Positions 1 to 8,249 of a stretch of 64,000 nt of DNA are shown here, one piece after another. A program made the position numbers and the translations under genes. Positions within the stretch are counted from its first letter, which is position 1; each line of letters begins with the position of its first letter. Below the pieces are notes generated by a model. It made no database searches. It was not told the origin of the DNA and worked only from the letters and a program-made list of their open reading frames with translations. The DNA is from an uncultured Planctomycetales bacterium (lineage in GTDB: Bacteria > Planctomycetota > Planctomycetia > Isosphaerales > Isosphaeraceae): NCBI GenBank assembly GCA_903926465.1, contig CAIYJE010000169.1:1-64000 (forward strand), given 5' to 3'.

Positions 1-128
1 ACCTGGTAGCGACTTCGAAACAGGTCATAAAGTGAGCGAAGCACCTGGGGTTCGTCATCGATCACCATCAGGATCGGACGAACACGTTCTGTGCCGGGTT
101 GGCCTGGAACCGAGGTTGAGCCAGTCAA
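1..128 (-). CDS. Response regulator receiver protein, 5' end only (partial)
   Basis: This is the first 42 or so codons of a gene that runs off the left edge. The reverse strand reads a typical receiver-domain beginning: a hydrophobic first strand (PILMVID) followed by the acidic pair DDEPQVLRSLYDLF, which is the Mg2+ pocket and first helix of CheY-like receivers. The most economical start is a TTG whose last two bases overlap the TGA stop of the upstream receiver/HATPase gene (TTGA overlap), suggesting translational coupling. The phosphoacceptor Asp and the output domain lie outside the window, so the output (DNA binding, HD-GYP, GGDEF or other) cannot be stated. The context of a sensor-like ATPase and a secreted thioredoxin-fold protein indicates a signalling operon. 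Confidence 0.75.
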   Translation of the reverse strand, partial: MTGSTSVPGQPGTERVRPILMVIDDEPQVLRSLYDLFRSRYQ

Positions 129-1051
129 GGTGACGGTAGCCTTGCACAAGGGTGTGAGAATGTGTCTGCCCTGACATGATCCCGGGAAAACTGCATCACC
201 AAAGTGACCAGGTTTCCGCGATGTTCAAGCCTCAATTCATCCACAAGCCCACGGGCAATCAAAAGGCCAAATCCGCCATCGCGGAGCCCGAGCCGCTCTC
301 TGATACTCAGGTGGCGCAACGGGTCGTCTGGCGAGGCCGCGTGCGGGAGATTCAACGGATCATACCCGGGGCCATCATCTTGAACCACCACTTCAACACG
401 GTCTTCATGGGCCCGAAACCACACCCGAACCGTGCGATCACCGAGCCCGGCATGGCCCCACTCAATTGCGTTCTGGCCAATTTCCAGAAACGCATGGCAG
501 AGCCTGACAATTTGTTGATGACTCAGTGAGGTGCCAGAACTTAAACCCTCCAGGTAATCACTGACATGCAGCAGATTCCTGGCCTGGCTAGCAAGCTCGA
601 GCTCAACCTCGGCCCGAACTTGCTCATGCGTAAGCCGGGTCTGCCAGTCCAGGGCCGCTTGGATGGCAGGCACCACGTTTTCAGGAGCAACAGGCAGATC
701 AAGGGTGGCATTGGCGCACACCCGGAACCCCTGCTGCCAGCTTGCTGAACTGGCTGCAGAGGTCAGCAATACCACAGGCAGAGCCACGGTTTTGGGGTCG
801 GCCCGCAGTTGCCGACAGACTTCAAAACCGTCCCGATCTGGGAAGCGTTGATCCAGCACAATCACGGCCGGCCGGAACTGGTGGATTTGCTCACTGCTAG
901 CCATGCCAGGAGAAACGGTGGACGCACTCCAGCCCTGCTTGCGGACTTCCGCTTCAATCAACCGCAGCGTCCAGGGATCATGAACGTGGAGTAGAACGTC
1001 CAACAGCATTTCCTCATATGGCATGGCGATGCGGTGAAGAACGTTGCGCAT
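125..1051 (-). CDS. Receiver domain fused to HATPase_c (anti-sigma-factor-like kinase) regulator
   Basis: The protein has about 308 residues. The N-terminal 120 or so residues form a receiver fold: the phosphoacceptor is Asp67 in AVIVLDQRF, but the N-terminal acidic pair is reduced to one Asp (HVHDPWTL) and the conserved Lys of the KP motif is Leu (LDLPV), so phosphorylation chemistry may be altered. From about residue 155 there is a GHKL ATPase domain like those of RsbW/SpoIIAB anti-sigma factors: N box EIGQNAIEWG, G1 box DDGPGYD and G2 box GGFGLLIARGLVDEL. There is no His dimerisation box, so it is not a classical histidine kinase. The ATG at 1051 was chosen; a TTG four codons upstream and an ATG at 1024 are alternatives, and none has a strong ribosome site. 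It lies 24 bp after the thioredoxin gene and overlaps the next response regulator. A role in partner switching or stress signalling is inference. Confidence 0.8.
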   Translation of the reverse strand: MRNVLHRIAMPYEEMLLDVLLHVHDPWTLRLIEAEVRKQGWSASTVSPGMASSEQIHQFRPAVIVLDQRFPDRDGFEVCRQLRADPKTVALPVVLLTSAASSASWQQGFRVCANATLDLPVAPENVVPAIQAALDWQTRLTHEQVRAEVELELASQARNLLHVSDYLEGLSSGTSLSHQQIVRLCHAFLEIGQNAIEWGHAGLGDRTVRVWFRAHEDRVEVVVQDDGPGYDPLNLPHAASPDDPLRHLSIRERLGLRDGGFGLLIARGLVDELRLEHRGNLVTLVMQFSRDHVRADTFSHPCARLPSP

Positions 1052-1075
1052 GACGAGAACCAAAGCCCGACCGCC

Positions 1076-2452
1076 TCAATGCCCCTGACCCGGCTTGGAT
1101 GGAGCAGGCTCAACCAGCGACTTACCGACGAGCAAGGTTTCAATCTGCTCGAACAGGGTCTCTCCCACGCCTTCCTGATATCCGACATGAACGGCCTGCA
1201 CCACTCCCTTCTGATCCAGGATCACAATCGTCGGTAAGCCGGTCACTGCAAACGCGTCTCCAGTTACCTGATCAGGATCGAGGGCTACCTGACCGACCGG
1301 CCCCTCACCCAGCTTGACCTTGAGTTCCGCCAGCGTCGACTCCACCAGCCCACGAACCGGTGAGCCGTCATCGGGGGCTCGATCCTGGCTCACCGCAATC
1401 ACCTGAACCTGACCTGCATGCTGTTTAGACAACCGCTCGGTCAGCGCCTGGATTTCTGGAAGTTCGAGCTTGCAAGGGCCACACCAGGTCGCCCAGAAGC
1501 CCAGTACGATCACCTTGCCCACCAGGTCTTGCCTGGCCACCGGTTTGGTGGCCTTACCCACCAGCAGATCGAACCGGAAATCTGGGGCAGGCTTCCCCAC
1601 CAAGGGTGACGCCTCTGCGTTTTTCAAGGGAGCCGCCGCCTGAGCACTGGCTACCGCCGTGTACCCAGCAGGCGGGGCCGTGGAAAAGACCGTGATCTCT
1701 GGAGCCACGGTGGAAATCGGTCCACTTCGCCACCGCATTGACCACTCAGCAACCGGAACGCCCGGCGGCGCTTTTTCCCCTAACCGGCCCGAATCCACAA
1801 GCAGGTCAACCGCTCGCACCAGGTGGGAAGCCGGATCAATACCAAGCTTCAAGCCAGGTCGATCACCTCGTTCCAGCGTCAGGGCCGTCAAAGGCTGGTC
1901 CACTCCCTCAAATCGAACCTCAGACTCCACTCGGCCCGCGGTCACCCCTTCCAGCAACCGATCCGCAGCTTTCTCATTCAACAGAAATCGAAGCACCAGC
2001 CCGGCCGGATGCTCAGCAGCCCCACCCGTAAGCACGGCCCCCAGCGCACCGCCTCCCAGCAGGCCCAAACTTAACTGGGCTGGTGCAGGCTCGGTCCGGT
2101 ATTTCTTCAAGGCGGCCCGATCGGTTCGGAGTTGTTTTCCGTCACAAACCACCGTGACCCCATCTACAGAAAGCGCCAGCCGGTTGGGCCGCTCGAACCG
2201 AATCGGCACATCCGATTCCACAGGCTGCGCTTCGCCCCGCACCAGTACCCGCGTGCTGAGGTGACCGGCATCGGCATAGGCGGAAAGTTCGCCGTAGGCC
2301 TTGGCAGTCCCGTCGAGCAGCTCACGCACGTCTGACGCAAGCTTGGAATCACGATCCTGGCCCCAGGCCGACCCGCACAACCAAAGCCCGAGCAGGCTCA
2401 AGGCTTGGAATGAGCGGCTCCTGCGTGGGATGAGGCACTTGGTTTGGTCCAC
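1076..2452 (-). CDS. Secreted TlpA-type thioredoxin-fold protein with large N-terminal domain
   Basis: The protein has 458 residues and starts at a GTG preceded by AGGAG nine bases upstream. Residues 1-31 look like a signal peptide (basic SFQAL, then a hydrophobic run ending in AWG-Q). Residues about 40-270 form a beta-rich region resembling the DUF2092/LolA-like outer membrane lipoprotein carrier fold found before thioredoxin domains in planctomycetes. From residue 285 there is a TlpA/ResA thioredoxin fold with the active site WCGPC at 323-327 and the cis-Pro loop GLPT at 405-408. It should act outside the cytoplasm as a thiol-disulfide oxidoreductase; the substrate is unknown. It is the first gene of the minus-strand signalling operon that continues into the receiver/HATPase gene. 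The assignment of the N-terminal domain is weaker than that of the thioredoxin domain. Confidence 0.85.
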   Translation of the reverse strand: MDQTKCLIPRRSRSFQALSLLGLWLCGSAWGQDRDSKLASDVRELLDGTAKAYGELSAYADAGHLSTRVLVRGEAQPVESDVPIRFERPNRLALSVDGVTVVCDGKQLRTDRAALKKYRTEPAPAQLSLGLLGGGALGAVLTGGAAEHPAGLVLRFLLNEKAADRLLEGVTAGRVESEVRFEGVDQPLTALTLERGDRPGLKLGIDPASHLVRAVDLLVDSGRLGEKAPPGVPVAEWSMRWRSGPISTVAPEITVFSTAPPAGYTAVASAQAAAPLKNAEASPLVGKPAPDFRFDLLVGKATKPVARQDLVGKVIVLGFWATWCGPCKLELPEIQALTERLSKQHAGQVQVIAVSQDRAPDDGSPVRGLVESTLAELKVKLGEGPVGQVALDPDQVTGDAFAVTGLPTIVILDQKGVVQAVHVGYQEGVGETLFEQIETLLVGKSLVEPAPSKPGQGH

Positions 2453-2548
2453 GTTGGCACTCCTGAAAAAACTCAGAGCAGGGGCAGAGCCGGCGGCTCC
2501 TACACATCCTAACCCGGTCTCACACCCTGAACGAGAAGTTATGGCCCA

Positions 2549-3820
2549 TCACAAGTCCAATCCAGGCTTCAAAGGTCGGGAAACCGTACCTTCGGCTGGA
2601 AGGGTTGGGGCCGGGCCCGGCAAATGGTGCCCCATGCGATCCCGCTTGGCCGCCATGTAACTCCGACGATCAACCTCGTCTGGAGCAATAATAGGAACCT
2701 GCTCCACCACTTGCAGGTCATAACCGTCGTACACAAACGCGTCCGTTTTCTTGGGATTGTTGGTCAGCAGGCGGATTTTCGTGAGCCCAAGATCCTTCAG
2801 AATCTGCAACCCGATCCCATAATCTCTCAGGTCCGCGCGAAACCCCAAGGCCAGGTTCGCATCCACGGTATCAAGCCCTTGATCCTGCAGGTGGTACGCT
2901 CGAATCTTGTCCAGCAGGCCAATTCCACGCCCCTCCTGGGGCAGGTAGATCAACGCCCCCACCCCTTCTTCACCAATTCGTGCCAGCGCCAAGTGCAACT
3001 GGTCGCCGCAATCACAACGGAGTGATTCAAGCAGATCTCCCGTGAAACACGATGAGTGAATTCGGACCAACGGGGCAGGGTTGGTGGTCAGATCACCAAT
3101 CACAAACGCAACCGGCTGATTCCCCGGTTCATGGTCCACGGTATACCCATAAATCTGGCCACGCCCGTAGCGAGAAGGAAGACTGGCCTCGGCCGCCCGA
3201 TGAACCAGTTGCTCGCGGCGCCTTCGGTAGCGAATCAAAGCCTCGATCGACAAGATCGGCAGATCAAACTGAGTGGCTATTTCCAGAAGCCGCTCGCGGC
3301 TGGCTCGACCAGTCCCCTCAAGAATTTCGCACAGCACCCCGGCCGGCTTCAGGCCCGCCAGGCGGCAAAGATCGACCGTAGCCTCGGTGTGCCCCGCGCG
3401 TCGGAGCACGCCCCCCTCCTTGGCCACCAGCGGAAGCACATGGCCAGGCTTCACAAAATCCGCAGGACGAGAAGCCGGGTTCACCATCGCACGCACGGTC
3501 ACCGCCCGCTCCTCGGCCGTAATTCCCGTGCGACAACTGGTGTGATCCACCGTGACCGTGAAAGGGGTCTGATGCGGTGAGGTGTTCTGGTCCACCATCA
3601 TTGGCAATTCCAGACGCTGAGCCAGATCCGGCATAATCGCAACGCAGACGAAGCCTCGCCCCTGGGTGATCATGAACTCCACCATCTCGGGCGTGAGGAA
3701 CTCGGCAGCAGCCACGAAGTCCCCCTCGTTCTCGCGGTCCTCGTCATCCACCACAATCACAGCTCGGCCCGCCGCCAGTGCCTCAATGGCATCCTCAACC
3801 TTAGAAAACGTACCCCCCAT
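2549..3820 (-). CDS. ribBA: Bifunctional 3,4-dihydroxy-2-butanone-4-phosphate synthase / GTP cyclohydrolase II
   Basis: The protein has about 423 residues and catalyses the two committed steps of riboflavin synthesis. The N-terminal RibB half carries the acidic metal/substrate loop DDEDRENEGD, the segment DHTSCRTGITAEERA, and HTEATVDLCRLAG. The C-terminal RibA half has the zinc site in SSCFTGDLLESLRCDCGDQ, the catalytic stretch LPQEGRGIGLLDKIRAY and the TNNPKK motif. An open frame extends 69 codons upstream of the chosen ATG, but homology begins at FSKVEDAIEAL and the ATG at 3820 has GAGG at a good distance; an ATG at 3835 is possible. It is transcribed divergently from hemB across a 238-bp interval. 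Both active sites look intact. It ends about 30 residues beyond the family core. Confidence 0.95.
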   Translation of the reverse strand: MGGTFSKVEDAIEALAAGRAVIVVDDEDRENEGDFVAAAEFLTPEMVEFMITQGRGFVCVAIMPDLAQRLELPMMVDQNTSPHQTPFTVTVDHTSCRTGITAEERAVTVRAMVNPASRPADFVKPGHVLPLVAKEGGVLRRAGHTEATVDLCRLAGLKPAGVLCEILEGTGRASRERLLEIATQFDLPILSIEALIRYRRRREQLVHRAAEASLPSRYGRGQIYGYTVDHEPGNQPVAFVIGDLTTNPAPLVRIHSSCFTGDLLESLRCDCGDQLHLALARIGEEGVGALIYLPQEGRGIGLLDKIRAYHLQDQGLDTVDANLALGFRADLRDYGIGLQILKDLGLTKIRLLTNNPKKTDAFVYDGYDLQVVEQVPIIAPDEVDRRSYMAAKRDRMGHHLPGPAPTLPAEGTVSRPLKPGLDL

Positions 3821-4058
3821 GATCGACCGCCTCATCTTGGGGCATCTGCTGGTCAGTCCGGGACCCCCCGGCTTCCAGTACGCCCACACTTCAATTGTAT
3901 GCAGCCGCGCAGACTCGGTCATAGACCAGCCAGATTCACCCACCTGATCTCCTGCTCGACTCCACACCGGGTAACCCAGTAATCTAAAGGCTTGCCTGCC
4001 AACCAGGAACCTGCTCCCGGCTCTCACTACCCATCCTCAAGACCCAGGCTTCTCCGCC
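3821..4058. promoter_or_regulatory. Divergent intergenic region ribBA / hemB
   Basis: This 238-bp interval separates the divergent ribBA and hemB genes and must hold both promoters. I looked for an FMN-riboswitch-like leader before ribBA and did not recognise its conserved core. No clear -35/-10 pair stands out on either strand. Confidence 0.4.
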
Positions 4059-5072
4059 ATGGACGTCTTTCCCGCCACCAGCGCACGCTTTCCCCAGATT
4101 CGACCACGCCGGCTGCGCCAGCACCCCCGGCTCCGGGACCTGATGCGGGAAAACCGGCTCACCACCCATGACCTGATCGCCCCGCTGTTCGTTTACCACG
4201 GCACGAACCTGAAACGGGAAATCAGCTCGATGCCCGGCCAGTTTCAGTGGTCGGTCGATCGTCTGGCGGAACCCATCTCCGAGCTGGCAGAGGCCGGCGT
4301 TCCGGCCGTGCTCCTGTTTGGGATCCCCGCCGAAAAAGACCCGCTCGGCCATGGAGCCATCCATCCCCAGGGCATCGTTCAGCAGGCGATCCGCCAGATC
4401 CGGCAGACCGCCCCGGACATGCTGATTATCACCGACCTTTGTTTCTGCGAGTACACCGACCATGGACACTGTGGCCCTCTGACCACCATCAGCGGTCGTA
4501 CCGACGTGGACAATGACGCCACCCTGGAACTGCTTGGCCAGCAAGCCGTCAGCCACGCCCAGGCCGGGGCCGATGTCATTGCCCCCTCAGGAATGATGGA
4601 CGGCATGGTGGGCGCCATCCGAACGGCCCTGGATGCCGCCGGCTTCACCTCGATCCCAATCATGGCCTACTCAGCTAAATTCGCGAGCGCCTTTTATGGC
4701 CCATTTCGCGATGCCGCCGAAAGCACACCGGCCTTCGGCGACCGGCGGTCGTACCAGATGGACCCGGCCAACGGCGATGAAGCGATCCGTGAAACCGCGC
4801 TCGATCTGGCCGAAGGGGCCGACATTGTGATGGTCAAGCCGGCACTGGCCTACCTGGACATTGCCCGCCGAATCAAAGAGACCTTCGGTGTGCCACTGGC
4901 CGCATACAACGTCTCTGGTGAATACGCCATGGTCAAGGCGGCCGCCGAACGGGGCTGGATTGATGAAAAACGTACAGTCCTGGAAATGCTCACCGGCTTC
5001 AAGCGGGCGGGAATCGATATGATCCTGACCTACCACGCGCTCGATGTGGCCCGCTGGCTGAACCAACCCTGA
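4059..5072 (+). CDS. hemB: Delta-aminolevulinic acid dehydratase (porphobilinogen synthase)
   Basis: The protein has 337 residues, full length for the family. It condenses two 5-aminolevulinate molecules into porphobilinogen in the cytoplasm. The two Schiff-base lysines are visible: Lys207 in YSAKFASAFYGPF and Lys260 in MVKPALAYLD. The three-cysteine zinc site is present as DLCFCEYTDHGHCG (Cys128, 130, 138), so this is a zinc-type enzyme rather than the Asp-rich Mg type. The C-terminal GEYAMVKAA and LTYHA segments are typical. The gene is followed after 47 bp by hemL, which makes the substrate precursor, so the two form a tetrapyrrole operon. Confidence 0.96.
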   Translation: MDVFPATSARFPQIRPRRLRQHPRLRDLMRENRLTTHDLIAPLFVYHGTNLKREISSMPGQFQWSVDRLAEPISELAEAGVPAVLLFGIPAEKDPLGHGAIHPQGIVQQAIRQIRQTAPDMLIITDLCFCEYTDHGHCGPLTTISGRTDVDNDATLELLGQQAVSHAQAGADVIAPSGMMDGMVGAIRTALDAAGFTSIPIMAYSAKFASAFYGPFRDAAESTPAFGDRRSYQMDPANGDEAIRETALDLAEGADIVMVKPALAYLDIARRIKETFGVPLAAYNVSGEYAMVKAAAERGWIDEKRTVLEMLTGFKRAGIDMILTYHALDVARWLNQP

Positions 5073-5119
5073 CTGCTCTCAAACGCAAGTTGCCATTCTC
5101 TGTTTTTCGAGGTTCTCTC

Positions 5120-6445
5120 ATGTCCACACCCACTCCCGCACTCTCCCGGCCCGATTACCAGCTTCCTCGCAGTCATGCGGCGTTTGTCCGCGCCAGCCGG
5201 GTGATTCCAGGCGGGGTGAACAGCCCAGCACGAGCCTTTGGCGCAGTCGGCGGCGAGCCGCCTTTCATGGCAAGAGCGGCAGGGGCCTACCTCTGGGATA
5301 TCGATGGGCACCAGTATGTCGACCTGATCGGCTCTTGGGGGCCGATGATCCTGGGACATGGCCACCCACGCGTGAAGCAGGCGGTGGCAGAGTCCCTGGA
5401 AACCGGCACAAGCTTTGGCGCACCAACCGAGCGTGAGAGTGAAATCGCCGAAACCGTGGTACAAGCCGTGCCCTCAATTGAGATGGTTCGCTTTGTCTCA
5501 TCAGGCACCGAAGCCGCCATGTCGGCGGTCCGGCTGGCGAGAGGAGTGACCGGCCGCGAAAAGATCATCAAGATGCGCGGCCATTACCACGGCCACGTAG
5601 ACGCTTTGCTGGTTCAGGCAGGCTCGGCGGCCACCACCCTGGGCACCCCCAACAGTCCGGGCGTAACCCGGGGCGCAGCGGCCGACACCCTGCTGGTGCC
5701 GTTCAACGACGCCGGTGCGGTTGCCGAAATTCTCAGGGCCTACCCAGATCAGATTGCCGCGGTCCTGCTCGAACCAGTGGCCGGCAACATGGGCCTGGTT
5801 CCGCCCCGGCCCGGATACCTGGAGCAACTGCGAGATCTGACCAGCAAGGCCGGGGTGCTGCTGTTTTTTGATGAGGTCATGACCGGCTTCCGGGTTGCCT
5901 ACGGCGGTGCCCAGGAACGTTTTGGGATCACCCCCGATCTCACGGCGCTGGGAAAGATTGTCGGTGGCGGCCTGCCGGCAGCAGCCTACGGGGCGGCGTC
6001 CAAGCTCATGGAATTTGTGTCACCAGCCGGGCCGATCTACCAGGCTGGAACCCTGTCTGGAAATCCGCTCGCCATGGCGGCGGGACATACCACTCTGAAA
6101 ATTCTCAGGGACGAGTCCCCTTACGAAAAACTCGAAAACCTGACGGCACGCCTGGAAGCCGGCCTGAACCGGGCGGCCCGCGATGCCGGAGTTCCCCACG
6201 TCGTCCAGCGAGTGGGGAGCATGATCACCCTGTTTTTCCACGATGGGCCAATCTGGGATTACGAAGACGCTTGCCGGTCCGATACCAAGCTCTTCGGCCG
6301 CTTCTTCTGGGAAATGCTGGCCAGAGGCGTTTACCTTCCTTGCAGCCAGTTTGAGGCTGCGTTCGTCTCGGCCGCACACACAGAGGCAGACATTGACCAC
6401 GTCTGCACCGCGGCGGCAGAGTCCTTAAAGGCCGTCCGGAGTTAA
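5120..6445 (+). CDS. hemL: Glutamate-1-semialdehyde 2,1-aminomutase
   Basis: The protein has about 441 residues and is a PLP-dependent fold-type I aminomutase that converts glutamate-1-semialdehyde to 5-aminolevulinate, the substrate of HemB encoded just upstream. Visible hallmarks are RVIPGGVNSPARAF near the N terminus, the SSGTEAAMSA cofactor phosphate loop, FDEVMTGFRVA, and the PLP lysine (about Lys279) in LGKIVGGGLPAAAYG. The ATG at 5120 was chosen over one at 5090 because it has GAGG seven bases upstream and the family starts shortly before the SxxLF-like helix. No anomaly was seen. Confidence 0.96.
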   Translation: MSTPTPALSRPDYQLPRSHAAFVRASRVIPGGVNSPARAFGAVGGEPPFMARAAGAYLWDIDGHQYVDLIGSWGPMILGHGHPRVKQAVAESLETGTSFGAPTERESEIAETVVQAVPSIEMVRFVSSGTEAAMSAVRLARGVTGREKIIKMRGHYHGHVDALLVQAGSAATTLGTPNSPGVTRGAAADTLLVPFNDAGAVAEILRAYPDQIAAVLLEPVAGNMGLVPPRPGYLEQLRDLTSKAGVLLFFDEVMTGFRVAYGGAQERFGITPDLTALGKIVGGGLPAAAYGAASKLMEFVSPAGPIYQAGTLSGNPLAMAAGHTTLKILRDESPYEKLENLTARLEAGLNRAARDAGVPHVVQRVGSMITLFFHDGPIWDYEDACRSDTKLFGRFFWEMLARGVYLPCSQFEAAFVSAAHTEADIDHVCTAAAESLKAVRS

Positions 6446-6458
6446 ATCCAGGCCCAAA

Positions 6459-6492
6459 ACCTGGCCAAGCTTGAACGTTTGGCCAGGTGTTT
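6459..6492 (+). terminator. Hairpin after hemL
   Basis: A perfect 10-bp inverted repeat (ACCTGGCCAA at 6459-6468 and TTGGCCAGGT at 6479-6488) with a 10-base loop lies 14 bp after the hemL stop. It is followed by only a short T-rich stretch (GTTTG), so it is a plausible but not strong intrinsic terminator for hemB-hemL. Confidence 0.5.
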
Positions 6493-6591
6493 GAGACTCA
6501 CCACGATCAATTTCGCTCATGGAGTTTGAGCAGCAGGTCGATACCACGCTTGGTTTCTTGAAGATCACCCCCCGATCAAGGATGGGTCGGC

Positions 6592-8211
6592 GTGGAAAAT
6601 ATGAGTTTGCGTAAGCGTGCCACAGGATGGCTAGGTTGCCTGCTCCTGGTCGTTTTTCCTGCCCTGAGCCTGGCTCAAGACCTCGGGCAGGATCGACCCG
6701 GCGTTTTGCTGGAAATGCCCAACCTCGGCCCCATTCCCGGGGGTTCAGAATCAACCTTTGGGTCAACTCCAGGCGCTCTGGACGGTGGCCTGGTGGCTCC
6801 GGATACCTCCGGAATGATCGGGGGTCGCCCCAGGGGGGGTGGACGCATCCCCAAGCGTGCCGCCAAGGGGAAACAGCCCACGGCATTGCTCGCGGGCCGG
6901 CGGATGGGGATGGACCTGCCCGCGCCGCTTTCGGCGGCCGAAATCTCGCAACCCAGGCAGGAGTTGCTTCAGTCGGTCCTCCCCAGCGAGGTCGACGATG
7001 AAGGACCTCCCGATGGCATGTCACTGGACGACGCCATCCAGCGCCTCATGCACCATAATCTCGACCTGCTCGCGATTAAGCTCGAATTGACCCAGGCCGA
7101 TGCCGACATCATCACCGCCGGCCTGCGGGCCAACCCCTTACTTTACGGTGACAGCCAGTTTTTGACGTATCAGCCATTCACCGATGCGAGGCCTGGCGGA
7201 CCTACCCAATATGATGTGAACGTCACCTGGCCGCTGGATATTTCTCACAAGCGCAGGTCACGGGTGGAAGTGGCTCAGCTTGCCAGACACACGCTCACCG
7301 CCCAGTTCCAAGACGTGGCTCGTCGCCAGATTGCAAATGTCTACAAGGCATTTGTCGACCTTCAGGCCGCCCGGCAACTCGCCCTGAGCGCAGAGATTTC
7401 GGTCCGTGCGCAAGAAGCATCGCTCAAGATCCTCATGGAACGACCTCCTGAGGAAGATGACGACATTGACCAGTTCACTTTGCAGCTTGAAAACTCAAGA
7501 CTGGCGATGGAAGAGGCCAAAGAGAACTATCAAGACGCCCGCGAGGTGATGGGCCTACTGCTATCCATAGACAGCGACGAGGCGGCTCAACTTGAGCCGC
7601 GGGGCTCACTCCGTGACCACGCTCCTAGCCCGCCTCCCATCGAACATCTTGTGCAAATGGCACTCGAACACCGCCCAGACCTGGCTGCGGCACGCCGCGG
7701 GGTGGGCCGGGCCGGGGCCGAGATCACTCTGGCTCGCGCCAACCGCTTCGAGGATGTGTTTCTCTTCTATGATCCGTACTCGTATCAGGATTTGAGCTGG
7801 CAAAACAAACTCTCGGCCCGCTCCTGGGGAATTGGCCTGACGGTGGCATTGCCCCTCTTCAACCGAAACCAGGGCAATATCGCTCGCGCCCATGCCAACT
7901 TCAGCCAGACCCAGCTCGAATTAACCTCCCTGGAGCGGCGTGTGGTCTCTGAAACTCGGCTGGCCTACCGAGAATACAGCAATTCCAGGTCGGCCGTGGA
8001 TCGGATCGACTCCCGGATTCTGCCCATTGCCCGACGCACTCGCAAAAAAGTTGAAGCCGACTTCAAGGAAGAGAAGATCTCTCTGGACGATTACCTGTCT
8101 CACCTCGAAGATGAAAGTGACACAGCGCGTCAGTACCGAGACGCCCAGATCCGACACCGCCGCAGCATGCTCGACCTGAACACCGCCGTTGGCTGTCGAA
8201 TTTTACCCTGA
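6592..8211 (+). CDS. TolC-family outer membrane efflux protein
   Basis: The protein has about 539 residues. After an N-terminal signal sequence (hydrophobic GWLGCLLLVVFPALSLAQ) there is a low-complexity Pro/Gly-rich linker of about 90 residues, then two copies of the long-helix OEP domain: SLDDAIQRLMHHNLDLLAIKLEL at the start of the first, and EHRPDLAAARRGVGRAGAEITLARAN with ALPLFNRNQGNIARA in the second. These are hallmarks of TolC/CusC-type trimeric outer membrane channels used in tripartite efflux. No membrane-fusion protein or RND pump gene lies beside it, so the partner must be elsewhere. The frame opens at a GTG at 6592; an ATG at 6601 is also possible. Confidence 0.85.
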   Translation: MENMSLRKRATGWLGCLLLVVFPALSLAQDLGQDRPGVLLEMPNLGPIPGGSESTFGSTPGALDGGLVAPDTSGMIGGRPRGGGRIPKRAAKGKQPTALLAGRRMGMDLPAPLSAAEISQPRQELLQSVLPSEVDDEGPPDGMSLDDAIQRLMHHNLDLLAIKLELTQADADIITAGLRANPLLYGDSQFLTYQPFTDARPGGPTQYDVNVTWPLDISHKRRSRVEVAQLARHTLTAQFQDVARRQIANVYKAFVDLQAARQLALSAEISVRAQEASLKILMERPPEEDDDIDQFTLQLENSRLAMEEAKENYQDAREVMGLLLSIDSDEAAQLEPRGSLRDHAPSPPPIEHLVQMALEHRPDLAAARRGVGRAGAEITLARANRFEDVFLFYDPYSYQDLSWQNKLSARSWGIGLTVALPLFNRNQGNIARAHANFSQTQLELTSLERRVVSETRLAYREYSNSRSAVDRIDSRILPIARRTRKKVEADFKEEKISLDDYLSHLEDESDTARQYRDAQIRHRRSMLDLNTAVGCRILP

Positions 8212-8249
8212 TAACACTGGCTCTCATCTCAAGTAGTTCGCCCATCCCT

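Noticed and set aside
3821-4058. FMN riboswitch before ribBA
   Set aside because: The conserved core segments of the FMN riboswitch are not recognisable in this interval.
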